From: Verrucomicrobiota bacterium
Lineage (GTDB): Bacteria > Verrucomicrobiota > Verrucomicrobiia > Opitutales > Opitutaceae
Direction of reading: 5' to 3'
NCBI GenBank assembly: GCA_028293565.1
Contig: JAQGON010000204.1
Coordinates: forward strand, 1 to 50,906
Length of the DNA: 50,906 bases
Shown here: one piece after another, positions 27,213 to 36,062 of the stretch
How positions within the stretch are numbered: position 1 is the first letter of the stretch
Layout: the number at the start of each line of letters is the position of its first letter
The notes under the pieces: generated by a model
Databases searched by the model: none
Told to the model about the DNA's origin: nothing
What the model saw: only the letters and a program-made list of their open reading frames with translations
Made by a program: the position numbers and the translations under genes

Positions 27213-27241
27213 CTTTGCTTCCTTCCCGGCCTTTTGTTCAA
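27213..27241. repeat. Degenerate family C terminus
   Basis: The reverse complement begins TTGAACAAAAG and continues with a GAAGGAAGCAAAG stretch, close to the family C end. No matching partner end was found, so it is a relic. Confidence 0.4.
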
Positions 27242-27287
27242 ATTCTGTTCCGAAGTCAGGCGCCCGGGCCCCTGTCCGACTGAACGC

Positions 27288-27902
27288 ATGTCGCAATCGC
27301 TTCCAGCCGCTCCCCAGTCTGCGCCACCGTGCATCGCGGAGGAGGGGGAGGCCGGGGCGCCCGTCCTGAGCCTGGCGAAATGGTTCGCCGACGAAGTGCA
27401 GCCGCACGGCCCGCAGCTGCGTTCGTACCTGCGCGGCAAATATCCGTCGGTCCGCGATGTCGACGATGTCGTGCAGGAATCCTTTCTCCGGCTCTGGCAG
27501 GCGCGCGCCCGGCAGTCGATCCACTCGGCGAAGGCGTTTCTCTTCCAGGTCGCGCGCAACGTCGCCACCGATGTCATTCGCCACGAGACCTGCTCGCCCT
27601 TCGAGTCGGTCTCGGATCGGGCGAGGCTGACCGTCCTCGATCACCGGCCCAGCGCCGCCGACGCGGCCTGCACGCGCGAGGAACTCGCGCTCCTCGCCGA
27701 CGCCATCGAGTCGCTGCCGCCGCGCTGCCGCGAAATTGTGGTTCTCTTCAAGCTCAGACGCCTTTCGCAGCGGGCGATCGCGGCCCAGCTCGGGATCGCC
27801 GAAGGCACGGTCATGGTGCACGTCGCGCTGGGGGTGAAGCGCTGCGCCCACTTTCTCGTCGCCCGCGGGGTGAACCTTTCTTCCGGTCATGAAAACCGCT
27901 GA
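27288..27902 (+). CDS. ECF-type RNA polymerase sigma factor (FecI-like)
   Basis: About 204 residues. Region 2 is YPSVRDVDDVVQESFLRLWQ plus AKAFLFQVARNVATDVIR; region 4 is IESLPPRCREIVVLFKLRRLSQRAIAAQLGIAEGTVMVHVALGVKRC. These fit the FecI branch. It overlaps the FecR-like gene by 14 bases, and the cognate TonB receptor with signalling domain is downstream. Expected role: the receptor senses its ligand, FecR relays it and this sigma directs transcription of the receptor operon. ATG at 27288; the stretch before the core (PAAPQSAPPCIAEEGEAG) is unstructured. Confidence 0.93.
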   Translation: MSQSLPAAPQSAPPCIAEEGEAGAPVLSLAKWFADEVQPHGPQLRSYLRGKYPSVRDVDDVVQESFLRLWQARARQSIHSAKAFLFQVARNVATDVIRHETCSPFESVSDRARLTVLDHRPSAADAACTREELALLADAIESLPPRCREIVVLFKLRRLSQRAIAAQLGIAEGTVMVHVALGVKRCAHFLVARGVNLSSGHENR

Positions 27903-28911
27903 CGTCACCGATCTGGCCGCCGAGTGGATCACGCGTTGCGACGCGGGTCTTTCCCCCTCCGACCGCGCCCGGCTCGAGGCCTGGCTCGGCGCCGATCCCG
28001 GGCACCGCGCGACCTTCGAGCAACTGTCGGCGGGCTGGAAAAAACTCGATCGCCCGTTCGAGGCCGGCGCGGCCGACGAGCTGCTCGAGGAGCTCAGCGT
28101 GCGGGCAAAACGGCGGAAACGCCGGCGGACGGTGCGGGCCGGTTCGGCGCTGGTGCTGCTCGTGATCGCCGGATTCGCTTGGAATTTCAGCAGGCAGGGG
28201 CCGGAGACGGACGCCGCGACCGCCGTTGCGAGCCTGCCGCCCAGCGCCCCCGTCATGATACTACCGGCGCACGAGACCCTGCCGGACGGGACCGTGGTCG
28301 AATTGAAAGAGGGTGCGCGCATCCTCGCGGATTTCACTCCGGCGGAGCGCCGCGTCACGCTGGTGGCCGGCGAGGCGCATTTTCAGGTCACGAAGGACCC
28401 GGCGCGCCCCTTCCTCGTTTCGGCCGGCGGCATCCGGTTCCGCGCCGTGGGCACGGCGTTCTCGGTGGACCTCGGCGCAACGTCGGTCGAGATGCTGGTG
28501 ACCGAGGGACGGGTGGCGGTGGAGAAGCCGGCGGACAACGCGGCGAACACGACGGCGGAATCGCTGGGGACGGTGGACGCCGGGAGCCGCGTGGTCGTGA
28601 AAATCGCGGTGGGAGCCGCAGACATCGAGCCGGTGGCGCCGGCCGAAGTCGACAGCCGCCTGGCATGGCGCGCGCCGCGCGTGGAGTTCACCGGCACGCC
28701 GCTGGTCGAGGCGATCGCCGCGCTCAACCACCACGCGCTGACCCGCGGCACGCCGCGGATCGTCCTCGGCGACCCCTCGCTTGCCCCGACGCGTGTGAGC
28801 GGCCTGTTCCGCCTCGATAACACCGACGCCTTTGTCCATCTCCTCCACAACGGCTTCGCGATTGAAGCCGAGAGCCGGGGCAGCGAGATCGTTCTCTATA
28901 AGGCCAGGTGA
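27889..28911 (+). CDS. FecR-family anti-sigma factor/regulator
   Basis: 340 residues. The N-terminal cytoplasmic DUF4880-type helix region (LAAEWITRCDAGLSPSDRARLEAWL) should bind the sigma factor. One membrane segment follows (GSALVLLVIAGFAW, about residues 86-99), then the periplasmic FecR domain (LPDGTVVELKEGARI, FTPAERRVTLVAGEAHFQV, FLVSAGGIRFRAVGTAFSVD). A C-terminal STN-like part (VEFTGTPLVEAIAALNHH) completes it. The start overlaps the sigma gene by 14 bases, so the two are coupled. Confidence 0.94.
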   Translation: MKTADVTDLAAEWITRCDAGLSPSDRARLEAWLGADPGHRATFEQLSAGWKKLDRPFEAGAADELLEELSVRAKRRKRRRTVRAGSALVLLVIAGFAWNFSRQGPETDAATAVASLPPSAPVMILPAHETLPDGTVVELKEGARILADFTPAERRVTLVAGEAHFQVTKDPARPFLVSAGGIRFRAVGTAFSVDLGATSVEMLVTEGRVAVEKPADNAANTTAESLGTVDAGSRVVVKIAVGAADIEPVAPAEVDSRLAWRAPRVEFTGTPLVEAIAALNHHALTRGTPRIVLGDPSLAPTRVSGLFRLDNTDAFVHLLHNGFAIEAESRGSEIVLYKAR

Positions 28912-28940
28912 CGGGGAAGGTTTTACAGGAGGAAACGAGC

Positions 28941-29044
28941 GTAGCACGGGTCTCCGACCCGTGAAGCTGGACTCGAGCTAAACGGGTGTGCTCAACGTTC
29001 CCCGTTGGCCGAGTCCGCCCACACGGGTCGGAGACCCGTGCTAC
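28941..29044. repeat. Family A element, copy A9
   Basis: 104 bp, GTAG to CTAC, 29 bases after the FecR stop. The 219 bases from here to A10 contain a degenerate repeat-like stretch near 29046-29085 and nothing else recognised. Confidence 0.9.
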
Positions 29045-29263
29045 ACGATCTTCGCGACCTTTGCGCCCTTCGTGGTAAAAACTTGTCGGACCCCGCCCGA
29101 TTTCCCCGCTGCTGGCGAAGACCCTGCCGAACAGCAGCAAGGGCTCCAAGGCTCCGAATTGAATCCCGCGTGCGCCAATAGGCGCGGGCGCCCTTGCGCA
29201 TTTTTGCGGCCACTCTTTCCGAACCCGAATTCGGCCCCGACCTTGCCGTTTTCGTGGCCGCGT

Positions 29264-29367
29264 GTAGCACGGGTCTCCGACCCGTGAAGGTGGACTCGAG
29301 CTAAACGGATGTGCTCAACGTTCTCAGTTGGCAGAGTCCGCCCACACGGGTCGGAGACCCGTGCTAC
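29264..29367. repeat. Family A element, copy A10
   Basis: 104 bp, GTAG to CTAC, very similar in the middle to A8 and A9. It lies immediately before the receptor leader. Confidence 0.9.
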
Positions 29368-29393
29368 ACGCACCGAATCCGTTAATATTAGGC

Positions 29394-29427
29394 AAAATTC
29401 CGCTATCGGGTTTTGCAGGGACATCCG
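29394..29427 (+). promoter_or_regulatory. Shared hairpin motif upstream of TonB receptor
   Basis: Second copy of the 34-bp motif at 27063. The loop-closing pair is G-C here and C-G there, and the stem can extend by GC/GC. It ends six bases before the ATG at 29433, and the 3' arm touches a possible ribosome-binding AGGGA (29417-29421). Confidence 0.55.
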
Positions 29428-29432
29428 ACATC

Positions 29433-32400
29433 ATGGTCATGACCCAGAACCCCATGGCACAGATGCGCAGAGTATTCGCTGCTTTTGTCCTGACCTTTCT
29501 TGTTGGTTTCCTTCCGGCGGCTGATTTGCCCCGGAAAGCCTACAATCTTCCGGCCGACACCGCCGAGAAATCCCTGAAGCGGCTCGCCGAGCAGTCAGGT
29601 CGCGAGATCCTGTTTCCGACGGACGCGGTGGAGGGGGTTCGCACCCGGGCGGTGCACGGCGAGATGACCCCCGAGGAGGCGCTCGACGCGATGCTGACCG
29701 GCACGGTGCTGGTGGCGGTGCCCGATTCCCAGACGGGATCGCTGACCGTCCGTCGGGAGACGAGCGTGGAGCGAGCGGAAAAAAACGGCTCAAGCCGCCC
29801 GGCAAGTGACCGGGCGGCGCGCAACGAAAACGGCACCCTGAGGCTCGATACCTTCGAGGTGATGGAGTCGAAGCTGCTGAATATGGACAAGCCTCGTTCT
29901 GCTGGCGGCCCGCAGCCTTATGTGGTATTCGATCGCGGACGAATCGAACGGTCCGGTGCCAGCAGCGTCGAAGACTTTCTAAAGAACTATTTGCCGCAAA
30001 ATACGGTTTCGGTGACAGGAGCAAATTCCCAGCCCGCGATTGGTCCAGGCTCCAACGGGAACACGAGTCAGATCAATCTTCGAGGCCTGGGTACAAACCA
30101 GACCCTCATCTTGATCGACGGTCGTAGGACGCCGACTCTGAACAACGGAGTGCTCACAACTCCTCTCCTTCAACCCGACCTCAACGGCGTCCCCTTGAGC
30201 GCGATCGAGCGAATCGAGGTTCTTCCGACGACTGCCTCGGGGATTTATGGAGGTGGGGCGACCGGCGGCGTAATCAATATTGTTCTGAGGCGTGACTACA
30301 CCGGCCTCCAAACCACGCTCACTTACGAGAACACATTTGGGACGGACAGCGCTATCAGGCGCATCGATATTTCTGCCGGCACTGTGTTCAACCAAGGTAG
30401 GACAAATGTTCTTGTAGCTGGCACATGGTCAAAGCAATCGATTCTCGCGTTGTCGGACCGGAGATTCACCCAAGATTATCGCAATCGGATAGTCGCAAAC
30501 AATGGCGGTAATTACTTGGTTGCGTATTCGAGTGCCGTACCGCCCGTAAGTTCCACGCCGAATATCAGGTCGACCGACGGCTCCAACCTTGTGCTCCGAA
30601 GTGGCCAGCCACTCGGTTCGCCGATCACGTTTGTTCCAGTCGGTTACGCCGGCCCCCAGACGGATAATGGTGCCGCCTTAGTTGGTGGAGCGGGAAAATA
30701 TAATCTCAACTGGGGTAACGGCGAAAATGGCAGTGGGCAAATGGGCCTGATGAGTGGTCCGGAGATCAAATCAGTCATTGCGACGCTTCGGCACGAGATT
30801 TCTAGCCGGCTTAACGTGTTCGTGGACGTCCAATCATCAATCAACCAGAGTGAAGCGCCTCGTTCCTTGGTCGGAGCTTTCGGTTTTGTGCTGCCGCCCG
30901 GGATCGCGACAAACCCGTTCCAGCAAGCGATTCGCGTTGTCACGCCCATGAGGTTGGGCGAGGAGCAGAAGGTCACAAATCATAGCAACCGTATCTCCGG
31001 GGGGTTGATCTTTAAGATGTCGGACAGCTGGACGGCGGAGGCGGACTTCACTTGGACTTCCGCGTGGCTTGCGTACACTTACGGCAAGGGGTCTTTACCC
31101 GGACTGAACGCTGCTGCGACGAACGGCGCATTCAACATATTGCGCGACCCTACTGGATTTCCATTTGATCCCTTTGCTTTCGACAGCACGCTTCCGACGC
31201 CGCAGCGCACGGCCAAACCGACCAGGACAAACGGTGCGGATTCAACGCTGCGGTTGAGTGGCCCGCTTCCATACACGCTGCCATGGGGTTCTGCTGCGGT
31301 TGTCTCAGGATTTTTCGAGCATCGCGATGAACGCATCGGAGATGGCAGCATCTATTCTGGATCGGTTACCAACATTGTCATTTTCAACCCCAGCAAGTCG
31401 CAATCCGTCGACAGTGCTTACGTCGAGTTTGCCATTCCTGTGGTGGTCGAGAGCACAGGAACACCCTTTATTAAGTCTCTTGAATTTCAGCTCGCCGCGA
31501 GACATGACGAATACACCACGCGTGGTGTCACGGGAATTGTTATCAACCCAACGCCATCGTCTATCATTACGCGGACCAAGAACCGGGTGAGGTCGACTGA
31601 TCCCACGGTCGCGCTGAAGTATGTCCCGGTAGCCGGGTTCGCTCTTCGTGCCAGCATTGGCACAGGATTTTTGCCGCCGACGGTCTCGCAAATCGTCCCT
31701 AGTCCCGCGAACGCATTACCTAATCCTATTAGTGATCCGAAGCGGGGAAACACCGAGACAACGGTAGCGGCGGGTCAGATCACGAGCGGTGGCAACTCAG
31801 ATTTGAAGCCGGAGACCTCCCACAGCGTTTCGGTGGGTCTGTTGCTCGGCAAGGAAGCTTCTGGGCTCAGGCTCTCGCTCGATTACACGAATATCAAGAA
31901 GGACGATGCCATTCTCTCATTTCCCGGCGGCGCGCAAGGGATCGTGAATAATGAGAATCTTTTTCCGACGCGAGTTGTACGCGGGCCGAACCTGCCTGGA
32001 GACTTGGCGGGGTGGTCTGGCCCCATCACGGCGATTGATTCAACATATTTGAATGTCACGACGGCAGAAATTACTGCATTTGATATTCAGCTCGGCTACA
32101 CACGCGCGATTTCTGCTACTCAGCGGGTTGATTTGAGCTGCTTTGCGACATGGCAGACTCACTTTAAGACCCAATCGTTTCCTGGGCAGCCGAACATCGA
32201 AAGTGTTGGGTTCGGCACCGGAAATCCCCTGAAATTCAAGGCGAATGCAAGCCTCACGTGGAGTTCGCGATCGTGGACGGTTGTGTGGTCAACACGATAC
32301 TTCGATTCATATCGGCCATACGGTCCAACTGATTCGCCGACTCAGATCGCGCTGAACATCGCAAGCCAGGGAGCAAGCCGCGTCCCGAGGCAGATCTACC

Positions 32401-32609
32401 ACGATTTGGGAATTAGTTACCGCATTCCAAACACCCTGTTCGAGAAGCAGCGTACTCTGGCAAAGCTTTCGCCTTTTGAGGTCACAGTGGGTCTCAAGAA
32501 CGTATTCGGTCAAAAACCCACCTTTGATGCAACGAGCTATGCCTTCTACAGCCCCTACGGTGATCCACGAATCAGCACGTACTACATAGCCATCAAGAAT
32601 CGATTCTAG
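29433..32609 (+). CDS. TonB-dependent receptor with STN signalling domain
   Basis: About 1058 residues. Signal peptide (FAAFVLTFLVGFLPAA), then an STN/secretin domain at about residues 30-100 (YNLPADTAEKSLKRLAEQSGREILF), a TonB box near LDTFEV, the plug (INLRGLGTNQTLILIDGRR, IERIEVLPTTASGIYGGGATGGVINIVLRRD) and a beta-barrel ending in IAIKNRF. The STN domain links it to the FecI/FecR pair upstream. Base composition changes near 29875: the signal and STN part is GC-rich like the neighbours, while the plug and barrel use many A/T third bases. Ligand unknown. ATG at 29433; 29439 is an alternative. Confidence 0.94.
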   Translation: MVMTQNPMAQMRRVFAAFVLTFLVGFLPAADLPRKAYNLPADTAEKSLKRLAEQSGREILFPTDAVEGVRTRAVHGEMTPEEALDAMLTGTVLVAVPDSQTGSLTVRRETSVERAEKNGSSRPASDRAARNENGTLRLDTFEVMESKLLNMDKPRSAGGPQPYVVFDRGRIERSGASSVEDFLKNYLPQNTVSVTGANSQPAIGPGSNGNTSQINLRGLGTNQTLILIDGRRTPTLNNGVLTTPLLQPDLNGVPLSAIERIEVLPTTASGIYGGGATGGVINIVLRRDYTGLQTTLTYENTFGTDSAIRRIDISAGTVFNQGRTNVLVAGTWSKQSILALSDRRFTQDYRNRIVANNGGNYLVAYSSAVPPVSSTPNIRSTDGSNLVLRSGQPLGSPITFVPVGYAGPQTDNGAALVGGAGKYNLNWGNGENGSGQMGLMSGPEIKSVIATLRHEISSRLNVFVDVQSSINQSEAPRSLVGAFGFVLPPGIATNPFQQAIRVVTPMRLGEEQKVTNHSNRISGGLIFKMSDSWTAEADFTWTSAWLAYTYGKGSLPGLNAAATNGAFNILRDPTGFPFDPFAFDSTLPTPQRTAKPTRTNGADSTLRLSGPLPYTLPWGSAAVVSGFFEHRDERIGDGSIYSGSVTNIVIFNPSKSQSVDSAYVEFAIPVVVESTGTPFIKSLEFQLAARHDEYTTRGVTGIVINPTPSSIITRTKNRVRSTDPTVALKYVPVAGFALRASIGTGFLPPTVSQIVPSPANALPNPISDPKRGNTETTVAAGQITSGGNSDLKPETSHSVSVGLLLGKEASGLRLSLDYTNIKKDDAILSFPGGAQGIVNNENLFPTRVVRGPNLPGDLAGWSGPITAIDSTYLNVTTAEITAFDIQLGYTRAISATQRVDLSCFATWQTHFKTQSFPGQPNIESVGFGTGNPLKFKANASLTWSSRSWTVVWSTRYFDSYRPYGPTDSPTQIALNIASQGASRVPRQIYHDLGISYRIPNTLFEKQRTLAKLSPFEVTVGLKNVFGQKPTFDATSYAFYSPYGDPRISTYYIAIKNRF

Positions 32610-32663
32610 GCCATGCGTGCGGTAATCAACGTTCAGTTTCACGGTTCCCACCGTGGTCGGCGT

Positions 32664-35300
32664 ATGATTCGGACTGCGACAACCGCTTTGTTCGTGCTTG
32701 CTACTGCCGCCGCACTGTCTGCCGATCGACCTTTGAATCCGATAGACCTGATCGGGCTCGAACATTTCGGCGCGGTGTCGCTCAGGCCCGAAAGCAGTGA
32801 CGTAGCCTTTGTGAAGATCGGTTCAATGCAATCTCCCGGACGGAATGACTTCGGACAGGCCGTGCTCGCTGGGATCGACCGCTCGGACATTTGGCTTTGG
32901 CGAGCGGAGTCGAAGACCATGCGAAACCTGACGAATCGCGCAGGAAGCGGCAGAGGCTGTGCTGCGCCACAATGGTCTCCAGACGGCCGATGGCTTGCAT
33001 TCCTTTCGAGCCGGGACGACGGCAATCTCTGCATTGGCTTGTGGGACTCCGTGAACGATAAACTCACGCTGTTCGATCGTTTTGCGGTCAGTACGGGTTA
33101 TTCGGTCCCGCAGAGTATCGCTTGGCTGGACGGGAAGTCTTTTTTAGTAGTCTTGCATCACTCCCGTGAGGCCCCCCCCGACTTCGGTTACGAATCACAT
33201 ATAGCTTCATTCACATCGCAGGCGTGGCAGAAAACGCGCGACGGGAAAATCGTGTCAGTCGGGATACTCGATAGCGGAACTGCAAGGCAAAGCGACGAAC
33301 AACTACTGGAAGACCTCGTCATCGTCTCGACCTCGGGTGACATCAACATCATCGATCAAGCCCGGCATTTCCCCGAATTCCAAGTTGCGCGAGCGTCGAA
33401 AGCGATCGCATATTTGGTCGAGCGCGATTTCCATCCGCCTACCTCGAAAGTTGCAATGTTAGAAGATGCGGAAATTGGTCCGCACGCATTGCATCGTTAC
33501 GAGCTGGTCGTTGTACGAGATTTAGTAAATGAGAAACCCGTCCGATACCCGGGTTTCGAAGCCCTGCTTGGAAGCCTTCGTTGGTCTTCGGACGGAGGAT
33601 CGTTCGCGGTCATTGGTTCGCGCGATGGCGAGTCTGCGAAGCGGGCATTCGTGGGACGTAGCGGTTCCGAAAAAATGACGCGTCTAGCGATCTTGGATCC
33701 TCGTCCGGATTCTGTTGTATGGAGCTATAATAACCGGTTGTATGTTTCCGGATATGATGACGGCGAACAAGGTGCGCGAATCCCTGCTTGGTATCTCGTT
33801 AACGCTGACCTTTCGTTGAAAAATATTTCGCAAAAAGGGGACGATGCGCCCATAACGCTGTGCCCTTTCGGAAAAGACAAAGTTGTGGGACTCAGCGGGG
33901 GTCAACTGCTGTGCTACGATGAATCGACTGGTGCGTGGACAAATCTCTCGGCTGGGAAGTTGCGCCCTATGCAGCGTATCGCGTGGACCAACGAATCTGA
34001 AGGGAGCGGCAACTTCGAAGGCGAGGAAACAACGATTGTTCTGAAGTCGTCGGATCGGGAAGGGAGCCAATATTATGCCTTGAACAGCATCGCGAAACAG
34101 ACTTTGGCGCTGACTAAAGTATCCGGAACTCTCATCGCATACGCGCCGACCCGCCGCACGGCTGTATTCCTATCGGAAGCTCAGGCAGCGTCTGAATTAG
34201 CCGCCGCCACCGATGCAGACGTGACGCGAATTGCCGAATGCGGCAGCGAATTGAAAAGCGTTCGGTTTCCGTCTCGGTTTGAACAGATCAACTATCGCGG
34301 CGTCGACGGGAACCAACTAAGTGCGTGGCTTCTTTACCCGATCGACTACGAGGCGGGAAAAAAATACCCGCTGGTGACGCGCGTCTATGCTGGTTCGACG
34401 ATAGAGGAGGAGCCGACTTCGGGAACGATGCGCAGGCTTGCTTCCCCGCCTATAAATCCACATCTATTTGCCGCGGCGGGATATGCTGTCTTGATTCCCA
34501 GTATGCCGCTCGGACCTATGCCGCGTTTCGGTGGGGGGAATCCCACCGATCCGTATTTTGATCTCGCGAAGGGTGTGATTCCTGCGGTCGACAAGGCAAT
34601 CGAACTCGGGGTCGCCGATCCCGGGCGGCTGGCCCTAATTGGCCATAGCCTTGGCGGATACAGTGTATATTCTCTGGTAACCCAGAGTTCTCGCTTTAGC
34701 GCCGCTGTCGCAGTCGATGGGATTACGGATCTCATCAGCTTTTATTCGATGCCTCCGCACTTGCGGTACACCGAAAGGCCCCATGAGTTTATCGAATGGC
34801 AGGCACAGGCGGAAGGCCGGCTTTTCCGCACCGGTGGACCTCCTTGGAAGGACTGGAGCCGGTATCTTCGCAACAGCCCCATTTTTTATGTCGATCGCGT
34901 GCGCACTCCGCTTTTGATGATACATGGCGACTTGGACGGAACTTCGCTCACGCAAGCCGAAGAGTTCTTCTCGGCACTATACCGCCAAGGTCGGCGAGCA
35001 AGGCTTGTGACGTACTATGGCGAATTGCACTTCCCGATGTCGCCGGCAAACATCGAAGACATGTGGAGTCGCGTATTGAATTGGCTCGATGAATATTGCG
35101 ACCTGACCCGAGGACCGGATGGAACGATCACATTCGAAGGGAGCACAGCAAAGAGTAAAGAGGGGACTGCAACGGATTTTCAGCCGGAGTCGTGGATTAT
35201 ACTCTGGCGCTCGCAAACAAATCCGAGGTCGGTGTCAGGGGGCTCGCGTTCAGTCGATGCTCGCCGCAACGAACTTCACCCGCAGGTGTCCCAGAATTAG
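32664..35300 (+). CDS. S9-family prolyl-oligopeptidase-like peptidase
   Basis: About 878 residues. Signal peptide (MIRTATTALFVLATAAALSA), an N-terminal beta-propeller-like half (WSPDGRWLAFLSSRDDGN, LRWSSDGGSFAVIGSRDG) and a C-terminal alpha/beta hydrolase. The catalytic serine is in IGHSLGGYSVYS (about residue 661), the aspartate in IHGDLDGTS (about 757) and the histidine in YGELHFPMSP (about 789). An upstream ATG at 32613, four bases after the receptor stop, is possible, but 32664 gives the signal peptide. It follows the receptor closely and shares its low GC, so the two were probably acquired together. A ~60-residue tail after the hydrolase is unexplained. Confidence 0.92.
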   Translation: MIRTATTALFVLATAAALSADRPLNPIDLIGLEHFGAVSLRPESSDVAFVKIGSMQSPGRNDFGQAVLAGIDRSDIWLWRAESKTMRNLTNRAGSGRGCAAPQWSPDGRWLAFLSSRDDGNLCIGLWDSVNDKLTLFDRFAVSTGYSVPQSIAWLDGKSFLVVLHHSREAPPDFGYESHIASFTSQAWQKTRDGKIVSVGILDSGTARQSDEQLLEDLVIVSTSGDINIIDQARHFPEFQVARASKAIAYLVERDFHPPTSKVAMLEDAEIGPHALHRYELVVVRDLVNEKPVRYPGFEALLGSLRWSSDGGSFAVIGSRDGESAKRAFVGRSGSEKMTRLAILDPRPDSVVWSYNNRLYVSGYDDGEQGARIPAWYLVNADLSLKNISQKGDDAPITLCPFGKDKVVGLSGGQLLCYDESTGAWTNLSAGKLRPMQRIAWTNESEGSGNFEGEETTIVLKSSDREGSQYYALNSIAKQTLALTKVSGTLIAYAPTRRTAVFLSEAQAASELAAATDADVTRIAECGSELKSVRFPSRFEQINYRGVDGNQLSAWLLYPIDYEAGKKYPLVTRVYAGSTIEEEPTSGTMRRLASPPINPHLFAAAGYAVLIPSMPLGPMPRFGGGNPTDPYFDLAKGVIPAVDKAIELGVADPGRLALIGHSLGGYSVYSLVTQSSRFSAAVAVDGITDLISFYSMPPHLRYTERPHEFIEWQAQAEGRLFRTGGPPWKDWSRYLRNSPIFYVDRVRTPLLMIHGDLDGTSLTQAEEFFSALYRQGRRARLVTYYGELHFPMSPANIEDMWSRVLNWLDEYCDLTRGPDGTITFEGSTAKSKEGTATDFQPESWIILWRSQTNPRSVSGGSRSVDARRNELHPQVSQN

Positions 35301-35490
35301 CCGCCAACATCTGGCTATTTGATCCTGGCAGAACCGGACTCCCCGTTAACGGCCAGCGGTGCACGCGAACACTTGTCCGCAACGGTGAAAACGCACCTGG
35401 CGGAGAAAGCGATCAACTGCGACGGGGCCCGCCCAATAATAACGTAAGCGTTCAACTCCCGCAGTGAAAGCATTCATCAAGCATCATAAC

Positions 35491-35982
35491 ATGCGAACAT
35501 TCAAATCCTCGGGCCCGTTGCGGCTAAGTCTCCTGTGCGCGTTGGGTGGTATATTATTTACCGCAGGCTTGTCCGCAGTGGCCCACGACCAGAGCGAACA
35601 CACTGACAATGTAATGCCTAACGGTGCTATATTCTCGGCATCGCTTGTCGATATGCCTGGGAAAAACCTTGTTGTAGTGGCGCTAAAGTTCCCTCCGGCG
35701 ACAAAGCGCTCACGCGTAGATCATCGTCATCCGGGATCGGTTTATGTTTATGTCACAGAGGGGACCGTTCGTCTGGGTCTCGAGGGAGGACCAATTAAGG
35801 AGGTGCACGTAGGTGAGAGCTTTTTCGAGCCTCCCGGTGCACTGCATACCGTTGCTGAAAGCGCGAGCGCGACTGAATCCGCGGCCGCTATTGCTGTAAT
35901 GATCGTTCCTGACGGGGCGCCACTTGTAAGTAAGTGTGAAACCTCTGTACGTCCGGGACCTACTAGTGCGGCGGAACGTTGA
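35491..35982 (+). CDS. Secreted cupin-domain protein
   Basis: About 163 residues. Signal peptide (LSLLCALGGILFTAGLSAVAHD), then a single cupin: motif 1 VDHRHPGSVYVYVTEGTVRLGLE, motif 2 VGESFFEPPGALHTVAE. The metal-binding histidines are present. Small periplasmic cupins of this type occur beside oxidoreductases and transporters; the activity is not predictable. Low-GC codon use like the S9 gene. The final ~18 residues (from VSKCETS) are doubtful because a possible IS66 end (GTAAGTGTG) lies at 35930. An upstream GTG at 35464 is possible but gives a poorer signal peptide. Confidence 0.82.
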   Translation: MRTFKSSGPLRLSLLCALGGILFTAGLSAVAHDQSEHTDNVMPNGAIFSASLVDMPGKNLVVVALKFPPATKRSRVDHRHPGSVYVYVTEGTVRLGLEGGPIKEVHVGESFFEPPGALHTVAESASATESAAAIAVMIVPDGAPLVSKCETSVRPGPTSAAER

Positions 35983-36062
35983 GAGGCGCGTGCAAGCAAG
36001 ATATAATATATAAAGGGCGCTATAAGGCGGCGCTATAGAAAGAAAGCTATACTTATTATCCG

